Shown here: one piece after another, positions 1 to 4,147 of the stretch
Layout of the letters: every line of letters begins with the position of its first letter
Numbering within the stretch: position 1 is the first letter of the stretch
Assembly: GCA_013203545.1 (NCBI GenBank)
Contig: JABMQA010000975.1
Location: forward strand, 1 to 6,566
Direction of reading: 5' to 3'
Length of the DNA: 6,566 bases
From: Bacteroidota bacterium
GTDB lineage: Bacteria; Bacteroidota; Bacteroidia; Bacteroidales; 4484-276
Notes under the pieces: generated by a model
Told to the model about the DNA's origin: nothing
Database searches by the model: none
What the model saw: only the letters and a program-made list of their open reading frames with translations
Program-made: the position numbers and the translations under genes

Positions 1-284
1 ATCTCTTCAGTCTCCACGATTTTAGCAAGCAGATCGGCGTAAGGGATCACAAGGTATTTATGCCCTTCGTGCTCCAATTCGGTGCCTGAGTATTTTTTAT
101 AAAAAACAACATCACCAACCGAAATACCCGGATTTTCAACATTGCCAACAGCCACTACTTTTGCCATTTGTGGCTTTTCTTTTGCCGAATCAGGGATGAT
201 GATGCCACCCGCAGATTTTTGTTCCTTCTTGTTGTCATCCAGATCGAGGATCACGTTTTCATTTAATGGTTGTAATTCCTTCAT
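1..284 (-). CDS. groES: Co-chaperonin GroES (Hsp10), 3' end cut by window edge
   Basis: GroES forms the seven-membered lid that closes the GroEL folding chamber in the cytoplasm. Reading back from ATG at 284-282, the sequence gives a protein starting MKELQPLNENVILDLDD, followed by a mobile-loop region with SAGGIIIPDSAKEKP (the hydrophobic GGIIIP stretch is the GroEL-binding segment of the family). Next come MAKVVAVGNV and a GDVVFYKKYSGTEL segment, ending with HKYLVIPYADLLAKIVE. Ninety-four codons are visible without a stop; the family is usually 90-100 residues, so only a few codons are missing. The start is supported by the clearest Shine-Dalgarno sequence in the window (AGGAG, 9 nt upstream). 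The gene follows the thioredoxin/glutaredoxin gene after 28 nt on the same strand. groEL is expected next, beyond the edge, but this cannot be seen. No complete CIRCE operator is present in the short gap. Confidence 0.95.
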   Translation of the reverse strand, partial: MKELQPLNENVILDLDDNKKEQKSAGGIIIPDSAKEKPQMAKVVAVGNVENPGISVGDVVFYKKYSGTELEHEGHKYLVIPYADLLAKIVETEE

Positions 285-293
285 TGTTATTTT

Positions 294-298
294 CTCCT
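294..298 (-). promoter_or_regulatory. Shine-Dalgarno sequence of groES
   Basis: On the minus strand the sequence reads ACAGGAGAAAATAACA and then ATG, giving AGGAG nine bases before the start codon. It is worth noting because the other genes here have no comparable ribosome binding site, as is usual in Bacteroidota. It fixes the groES start and suggests strong translation. Confidence 0.8.
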
Positions 299-312
299 GT
301 TATTATTTGTTA

Positions 313-915
313 TTAATTAATTCCCAATAGTCTGTTAATCCTGGCTTTATCAAAACCCACAATGATTTCCCCGCCAATGTCGGTTTGAGGAACGCCCTGC
401 TGCCCGGTTTTTCTAACCAACTCCTCGGCGATGGCCTGATCGCGCGAAACATCAATATCAGTAAACCGGATCTTATTTTTTCGCAGGTGTGTTTTCAGTG
501 TATTGCACCAGGTGCACGAAGGTGTGGAATAAACCGTTACACCGGGCTGCTTTGGTCCGTCATCACCGGATGAGGAATAAGTTGTGTTTTCGAAAAAAGA
601 GCGGTAGAAATCAGGATTGTTGCAACCCTTAACCACGTTTTGGAATTCGCCCATTTCGAAAGCAAGCAGGGAGGGAACGCTTTTTATTCCGTATTTTTCA
701 TGAATATCCCGAACCTGGGTAACGTTAGCGACATAGACATCCAACTCATCATAGTCAGATGCCAGTAGGTTGTTATAGGCACATTCGCTGGTTTCGGAGC
801 CCTTCTTATAAAGCATCAAATAGGATTTATCGATGCCTTTGATGTTTTCCGTCAATTCGCTGTACGATGTTATTTCCTTAAAATTCATTTCTTCAATAAT
901 ATTAATTAGTGTCAT
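313..915 (-). CDS. Two-domain thioredoxin-fold / glutaredoxin protein
   Basis: The protein has 200 residues and two redox folds in tandem. Residues about 10-110 resemble a thioredoxin domain: a beta strand YLMLYKKGS, then TSEC at 42-45 where thioredoxin has CxxC, and a cis-proline segment KSVPSLLAFE (P81). The first active-site cysteine is replaced by Thr, so this domain is probably not a normal dithiol reductase. After a Ser/Gly/Asp-rich linker (about 111-124), residues 125-200 form a complete glutaredoxin domain of the NrdH/YruB type: GVTVYSTPSCTWC with CTWC at 134-137, and a second cis-proline segment GVPQ (P176) followed by GGEIIVGFD. Likely role: cytoplasmic thiol-disulfide exchange; partners unknown. 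Start choice is open: ATG at 915 follows a good promoter closely, while ATG at 888 (MNFKEITSYSEL) begins nearer the domain. Neither has a clear ribosome site. Probably co-transcribed with groES, 28 nt downstream. Confidence 0.88.
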   Translation of the reverse strand: MTLINIIEEMNFKEITSYSELTENIKGIDKSYLMLYKKGSETSECAYNNLLASDYDELDVYVANVTQVRDIHEKYGIKSVPSLLAFEMGEFQNVVKGCNNPDFYRSFFENTTYSSSGDDGPKQPGVTVYSTPSCTWCNTLKTHLRKNKIRFTDIDVSRDQAIAEELVRKTGQQGVPQTDIGGEIIVGFDKARINRLLGIN

Positions 916-936
916 TAAAGCGATTTAAAATTTTTG

Positions 937-969
937 CAAAAGTAACATTTCGTTTTAATTGAAAACAAA
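937..969 (-). promoter_or_regulatory. Candidate Bacteroidota-type promoter for the thioredoxin/glutaredoxin-groES unit
   Basis: On the minus strand TACTTTTG (944-937) matches the -7 consensus TAnnTTTG exactly. TTTG at 969-966 lies 21 nt upstream and fits the -33 element. Transcription would start roughly at 930, giving a leader of about 15 nt to ATG 915 or about 42 nt to ATG 888. The match is by eye only. Confidence 0.5.
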
Positions 970-1045
970 AAGAGTGTTAAATTTTCATTATTTTGATTTG
1001 ACCAAATGCATATTAAAACTTATGCCAAAACCAAAGACGCTGTCA

Positions 1046-1058
1046 ATTTGACGTGATG
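1046..1058. repeat. 13-bp direct repeat, copy 1
   Basis: ATTTGACGTGATG is repeated exactly at 1333-1345. Two identical 13-mers in a spacer of under 500 nt are unlikely by chance. The copies bracket the palindromic region, so they could be a target-site duplication or two copies of a dispersed element. The bases just inside this copy form an inverted repeat with bases just inside the other. Confidence 0.6.
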
Positions 1059-1072
1059 CACTACAACTTTCC
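1057..1072. repeat. Left arm of imperfect 16-bp inverted repeat
   Basis: TGCACTACAACTTTCC here matches the reverse complement of 1314-1329 (TGCACGACAAATTTCC) at 14 of 16 positions. The arm overlaps the end of direct-repeat copy 1 by two bases. Together with the direct repeats it suggests the end of a small non-autonomous element, but the right arm stands 3 nt away from its direct repeat, so the ends do not line up perfectly. Confidence 0.35.
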
Positions 1073-1121
1073 CAAACTGTTATCAGAATATAAATATTTG
1101 TTTATCAATTCATTTGGAAGA

Positions 1122-1145
1122 TATCTCATGAGATAAAAATGAGAT
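1122..1145. promoter_or_regulatory. Palindromic operator-like site with extra half-site
   Basis: TATCTCATGAGATA (1122-1135) is a perfect 14-bp palindrome. The half-site ATGAGAT occurs inside it (1128-1134) and again at 1139-1145, 11 nt on, which is one helical turn. This is the layout of a binding site for a dimeric regulator with an additional subunit contact. It lies about 180 nt before the point where the plus-strand promoter candidate ends and about 150 nt from the minus-strand one. No regulator gene is in the window, so the assignment is inference. Confidence 0.3.
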
Positions 1146-1164
1146 GGAACAAATATGACTTTTG

Positions 1165-1262
1165 CTTTGTGCAACTCTGTGTATCCTCAGTGAATCTCTG
1201 TGTTACAGCTATTTAAATTATTTCACAGAGTGCCGCAGAGTACACACAGAGGAAACACAGAG
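1165..1262. repeat. Large palindrome built of eight CTCTGTG-like units
   Basis: The left arm has four units starting at 1165 (CTTTGTG), 1175 (CTCTGTG), 1186 (CTCAGTG) and 1196 (CTCTGTG). The right arm has four inverted units starting at 1224 (CACAGAG), 1234 (CGCAGAG), 1245 (CACAGAG) and 1256 (CACAGAG). Spacing within the arms is 10-11 nt, and all four pairs are symmetric about position 1213. The arms could fold into a long interrupted hairpin with a 21-nt AT-rich loop. From memory, similar CTCTGTG or CTCTGCG multi-unit sequences are scattered in intergenic DNA of many environmental bacteria, so this is probably one copy of a dispersed palindromic repeat rather than a gene-specific site. It has no coding content. 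Confidence 0.75.
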
Positions 1263-1313
1263 ACTTTTAAGAAGGCCCTAAACCCAATTAATGATATTGT
1301 AAATCTACGACGA

Positions 1314-1329
1314 GGAAATTTGTCGTGCA
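1314..1329. repeat. Right arm of imperfect 16-bp inverted repeat
   Basis: The reverse complement of this stretch matches 1057-1072 at 14 of 16 positions. It also overlaps a local 5-bp stem, ACGAC (1307-1311) with GTCGT (1322-1326). It ends 3 nt before direct-repeat copy 2. Confidence 0.35.
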
Positions 1330-1332
1330 CCC

Positions 1333-1345
1333 ATTTGACGTGATG
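1333..1345. repeat. 13-bp direct repeat, copy 2
   Basis: This is an exact second copy of ATTTGACGTGATG from 1046-1058. Its TTTG (1334-1337) is also the -33 element of the promoter candidate for the downstream transporter, so the repeat and promoter overlap. Confidence 0.6.
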
Positions 1346-1367
1346 ATGAAAAATCTTTTTACATTTG
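1334..1367 (+). promoter_or_regulatory. Candidate promoter for the SSS transporter-tadA unit
   Basis: TACATTTG (1360-1367) is an exact TAnnTTTG match, and TTTG at 1334-1337 lies 22 nt upstream, within the loose spacing range known for Bacteroidota. Transcription would start near 1372-1375, leaving a leader of only about 8-11 nt before ATG 1383. That would also rule out the upstream TTG codon at 1365 as a start, since it would lie inside the -7 box. Confidence 0.45.
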
Positions 1368-1382
1368 GGAAAATTTGCTACT

Positions 1383-2810
1383 ATGTTCTGGTTAATATTT
1401 TGGATAGTACTGTACCTTTTTGTGATCATATATTTTACCCTCAAACATGTCAAGGTATCCGATGTTGAGGGTTACCTTGTAAATAACCGTAAAACCCGGA
1501 CGCTACCGTTGGTGTTTACAACCCTGGCCACCTTTGTGGGAGGCGGGACTTCCATAGGTTTAATGGCCATGGGTTATGAATCTGGTTTTGCCGGAGTAGG
1601 CATTGGTGTGGCATATGTGATCGGGTTTTTTATCCTTTCAAGGTTTGCCGGCAAAATCAATACGACTGGTGCTTTAAAGTCGATTTACTCCCTGCCGGGT
1701 TTTCTCAATAAAAGCTACACCATTGAGCAGGATGTGGCGCATAAGAGGGTCTTTTCATCGGTGGTAAGCGGGGTAAATATTTTTATCTTTTTCTTTCTAC
1801 TGGCAGCACAGTTTGTCGGGATGGCATCGCTGTTAAAGTTCTCTTTTGATATCGGTTTTCAATCTGCTGCCATCATCTCCTGCCTCATTGTGATTTTTTA
1901 TACTGCTTTCGCCGGATTGTCGGGTGTGATTATCACCGACACGATCCAGTTTATTGTTATTGTTTTGATGATCGTTTTGATCTTTATTCCGGGTATTTTT
2001 ATCGACACAGAGGGGCTACAGCGACTGACGGGATTGCCTGATAAAATGCTTTTCGGTACTTACTATGGAATTTTATTTTTGATCGGATTACCCCTGTTTC
2101 TGGCGCCATCCGTTATGGTTCGTATGGATATCTGGCAACGCATGCTTGCTGCCCGTGACGCGAAAACCGCCAGAAAAGTCAGTATTATCTCAGGTTTGGG
2201 AATGCTGCCATTTTACATTATATTTCCGCTGGTAGGTATGACTATCAGGCTGGTTGTTGCCGATGATATACTCCCCAGGGATGTGGCCTACCTGTTTCTG
2301 GCAAGGCACAGCAATGCTTTTATTCTTGGGTTTGCTGTCGTTGGATTGTTGTCTGCACTGATGTCGTCAGGTGACAGTTTTCTCAACCTGATCTCCATCT
2401 CGGCCATCAAGGATTTCGTGGGTTGGAAAAAAAGCAAACAGGAGATTTCCAAATCGTTGTTGCAGCGCAACATCCGGATTGCTTCCATCCTGTTCGGGTT
2501 GATCGCGCTTTTTATGGCATTGGTCTTTCCAAAGATCGTTGACCTGATGGTGGTTGGGCTGGCTACGATTGTGATTTTTGTTCCGGTTACCTTTCTTGCC
2601 TTACTTCGAAATGATGTACACAAGTATAAAACCGCTGCTCTTTGGAGTATTATCACCGGATTTATAGTCAACCTGTTTTTTTTCACCTGCGGTGTGCTGG
2701 CTCCCGACCAGTTCGAGCCGAAGTCTTCGTTTATTCCGGCGTTTATGGTTTCGTTGCTGGTGTTGGTGGGGATGATCATGTTTAAAAAGAAAAGAGCCAC
2801 CATATCTTAA
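1383..2810 (+). CDS. Sodium:solute symporter (SSS family) of unknown substrate
   Basis: This is an inner-membrane secondary transporter of the SSS family (TC 2.A.21, LeuT fold), 475 residues from ATG 1383 with about 13 hydrophobic segments. Family landmarks in order: the first core helix with ATFVGGGTSIG (about 49-59); GLSGVIITDTIQ, the TDxxQ signature, at about 178-189; QRMLAARDAKTAR (about 252-264) in a cytoplasmic loop; and ALMSSGDSFLN, whose paired serines (328, 329) correspond to the Na2 sodium-site helix of PutP and vSGLT. Length is normal for the family's short members, and the C-terminus ends in a basic FKKKR tail. Sodium coupling is expected; the substrate (sugar, proline, pantothenate, other) cannot be told. 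The frame stays open to TTG 1365, but that codon lies in the promoter candidate and ATG 1383 starts directly at the first helix. No Shine-Dalgarno sequence is visible. tadA follows after 33 nt. Confidence 0.92.
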   Translation: MFWLIFWIVLYLFVIIYFTLKHVKVSDVEGYLVNNRKTRTLPLVFTTLATFVGGGTSIGLMAMGYESGFAGVGIGVAYVIGFFILSRFAGKINTTGALKSIYSLPGFLNKSYTIEQDVAHKRVFSSVVSGVNIFIFFFLLAAQFVGMASLLKFSFDIGFQSAAIISCLIVIFYTAFAGLSGVIITDTIQFIVIVLMIVLIFIPGIFIDTEGLQRLTGLPDKMLFGTYYGILFLIGLPLFLAPSVMVRMDIWQRMLAARDAKTARKVSIISGLGMLPFYIIFPLVGMTIRLVVADDILPRDVAYLFLARHSNAFILGFAVVGLLSALMSSGDSFLNLISISAIKDFVGWKKSKQEISKSLLQRNIRIASILFGLIALFMALVFPKIVDLMVVGLATIVIFVPVTFLALLRNDVHKYKTAALWSIITGFIVNLFFFTCGVLAPDQFEPKSSFIPAFMVSLLVLVGMIMFKKKRATIS

Positions 2811-2843
2811 ACCACATTTTATATTTTCAAATACCACAGATTT

Positions 2844-3287
2844 ATGCTCAATATTTTCACTGATGAATATTTCATGAAAGAGGCGCTGAAAGAGGCTCGG
2901 CTTGCCCTGGAAAAAGATGAGGTACCCGTTGGTGCCGTTGTGGTTTGTAAGGATCGGATCATCGCACGCGCACATAATCTCACCGAGCAGCTCAATGATG
3001 TAACGGCTCATGCCGAGATGCAGGCTTTTACCGCAGCCACCAATTATTTTGGCAGCAAATACCTGGAGGGATGCACCCTTTACGTTACCCTCGAACCATG
3101 CGTGATGTGTGCCGGAGCCTCATTCTGGACACATATTTCTAAGGTGGTTTATGGCACCCATGACCCAAAGAGGGGTTACGGTCATACAGATCTGAACATA
3201 ATGCATCCTAAAACACTGGTAGTTTCCGGAGTTTTGGAACAGGAATGTTCAAGGATTCTAAAGGACTATTTTAAAGGTAAAAGATAA
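2844..3287 (+). CDS. tadA: tRNA adenosine(34) deaminase TadA
   Basis: TadA deaminates adenosine at the wobble position of tRNA-Arg(ACG) to inosine, letting one tRNA read several arginine codons. The 147-residue protein has the full zinc-dependent cytidine-deaminase-fold active site: HAEM with zinc ligand H56 and proton-shuttling E58, and PCVMCAGA with zinc ligands C86 and C89. VPVGAVVV and the AHN segment (N45) lie before them and DPKRGYG after, all typical of TadA rather than free cytidine or guanine deaminases. The length fits the family (about 145-165). MLNIFTDEYFMKEALKEA is the usual N-terminal pattern, so ATG 2844 is preferred over the internal ATG 2874. No ribosome site is evident. It lies 33 nt after the transporter gene, probably in the same transcript; no functional link is implied. 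A gene fragment starts only 15 nt after its stop. Confidence 0.93.
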   Translation: MLNIFTDEYFMKEALKEARLALEKDEVPVGAVVVCKDRIIARAHNLTEQLNDVTAHAEMQAFTAATNYFGSKYLEGCTLYVTLEPCVMCAGASFWTHISKVVYGTHDPKRGYGHTDLNIMHPKTLVVSGVLEQECSRILKDYFKGKR

Positions 3288-3302
3288 TTGTAGTATGAAA
3301 AA

Positions 3303-3404
3303 ATGGATATCCATAAATTGGCAATGCTGCTCATAACTTTTTTAATTAGTACAAACCTGATTGCTGCCAACCAAATTGTAACCACAAACAACAATTCAGG
3401 AGCT
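3303..3404 (+). pseudogene. 5' fragment of a secreted protein, probable beta-helix type
   Basis: From ATG 3303 the first about 34 codons read as a typical exported protein: a signal peptide MDIHKLAMLLITFLISTNLI with an AANQ cleavage region, then IVTTNNNSGA. In secreted right-handed beta-helix proteins the N-terminus commonly reads VTNTNDSGAGSLRQAI, so this looks like such a gene cut off just after SGA. Beyond about 3404 the frame remains open to 3791 but is then the exact antisense of the neighbouring minus-strand gene, so the native gene ends here. An ATG at 3295 in another frame (MKKWIS) stops after 13 codons; a one-base change in the A-run at 3298-3303 would join it to this frame. Spacing of 15 nt after tadA suggests it was the next gene in that transcript. 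The beta-helix assignment rests on one short motif. Confidence 0.5.
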
Positions 3405-3416
3405 ATTGAATCCGGT
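3396..3416. other. Junction of two convergent truncated genes
   Basis: Plus-strand sequence up to about 3404 belongs to the signal-peptide gene fragment, and sequence from about 3411 on belongs to the minus-strand envelope-protein gene. Both genes lose their 3' ends here. A single deletion between two convergent genes, or a false join in an assembly, would give this picture. No insertion sequence or long repeat is visible at the join. Confidence 0.45.
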
Positions 3417-3839
3417 TTTCCGGTCGCCTTCAAAGGTTTTTTCTTTGTAGTTGATGGGAAATTCGATCTCGTACCCGCCATAGATAAAGAGTTTTTTCAA
3501 ATTCCCGTGCTTATGCCCAACGGGAATCCCCACATTATATTTTCTGAATTTCTTCCTGATGTTGGTATTGTGAACATCATAGATGAAACCGATGTTACGG
3601 ATATTTATCCCTGTAAATACCCCTGCAGCATTCGTAAAGTCATAATTGGCCATGTTTTGAAGGTTGAAAAACGGCGACCAACGCATTACACCACCGTTTC
3701 CGTTTCCCTCATTGTCGATGGTGGCAAACGAAAAGATCATTTCTCCGGAAGTGGTGGTGTAGAACTTGTCGTCCTGGGCGCTAACACATAATTGAAGGCC
3801 TACGAGCAAAAGCAATGTTGATGTTAAAAATTTTATCAT
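3396..3839 (-). pseudogene. Truncated secreted Bacteroidota protein, probable envelope protein
   Basis: Reading from ATG 3839, 147 residues begin with a signal peptide (MIKFLTSTLLLLVGLQLCVSA, cleavage before QDDKF). They continue with TTTSGEMIFSFATID, RWSPFFNLQNMANYDF, GVFTGINIRNIGFIYD, YNVGIPVGHKHGN and IYGGYEIEFPINYKEKTF. Alternating short strands, many glycines and aromatic residues suggest a small beta-rich outer-membrane or periplasmic protein of a kind frequent in Bacteroidota; the function is unknown. The protein ends abruptly after DRKTGFNSS. Its TGA is the reverse of the Ser codon in the NNNSGA motif of the facing gene fragment, so the stop is borrowed. No continuation of the protein is found in the other minus-strand frames down to 3288. 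I infer that the 3' portion (perhaps a third of the gene) is lost. It could still be expressed as a shortened product. No clear promoter is seen upstream. Confidence 0.6.
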
Positions 3840-4147
3840 AATTGGCCGGATTATAAAATTTGTTAAAAGGTGGTTTAAGTTGTTTTTAAGAGGTGCGTTA
3901 TTTATAGAACAGACTCAATAAAAGGTAAACAAGGTGATATGACGATGCAAATAGATTTCTCCCTTTTGCTGTTTCGCTTCACTGGTTTTGGATTTTTCTA
4001 CCCATTTAGCTTGAGTATCAGAAAAGTAAAAATTGCGGAGCAAACTGTAAACCAGAAATAGAATTCTACACATTCTTTGACCGGTCTTTTTTGATTTTGT
4101 TTATTTTTACAGACTTAAAACAAAATATGTTATAAAATCAAACAGCT
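3840..4147. other. AT-rich divergent spacer with no supported gene
   Basis: This spacer lies between the minus-strand envelope-protein fragment and the plus-strand peptidase gene. I see no RNA gene, riboswitch or strong repeat. The best promoter candidate for the peptidase is weak: TTTG at 4076-4079 and TATTTTTA at 4102-4109 (7 of 8 to TAnnTTTG), 22 nt apart. A 40-codon open frame at 3939-4061 begins MTMQIDFSLLLF and contains a hydrophobic stretch, with AAGG 4 nt before its ATG. It has no family resemblance I can name and I do not call it as a gene. Confidence 0.5.

Noticed and set aside
972..980. CIRCE-like half-site (TTAACACTC on the minus strand, 8 of 9 to TTAGCACTC) upstream of the redox-groES unit
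   Set aside because: The second half-site expected nine bases on is absent, so it is not a CIRCE operator.
1365..1382. TTG start for the transporter, adding six residues
   Set aside because: The codon lies inside the TAnnTTTG promoter box and repeat-derived sequence; ATG 1383 begins at the first membrane helix.
1223..1453. A 76-codon minus-strand open frame across the repeat-rich spacer
   Set aside because: It is a translation of the CTCTGTG repeat (VFPLCVLCG-like residues) and the antisense of the transporter start. Such frames are common spurious calls over this kind of repeat.
3266..3481. A 71-codon minus-strand frame that might continue the truncated envelope protein after a frameshift
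   Set aside because: Its translation (APELLFVVTIWLAAIRF and onward) does not resemble a continuation of the beta-rich protein and is the antisense of the plus-strand signal peptide.
3939..4061. A 40-codon plus-strand frame with a hydrophobic stretch
   Set aside because: There is no recognisable family, only a weak and closely spaced ribosome-site match, and the length is reachable by chance in AT-rich DNA.
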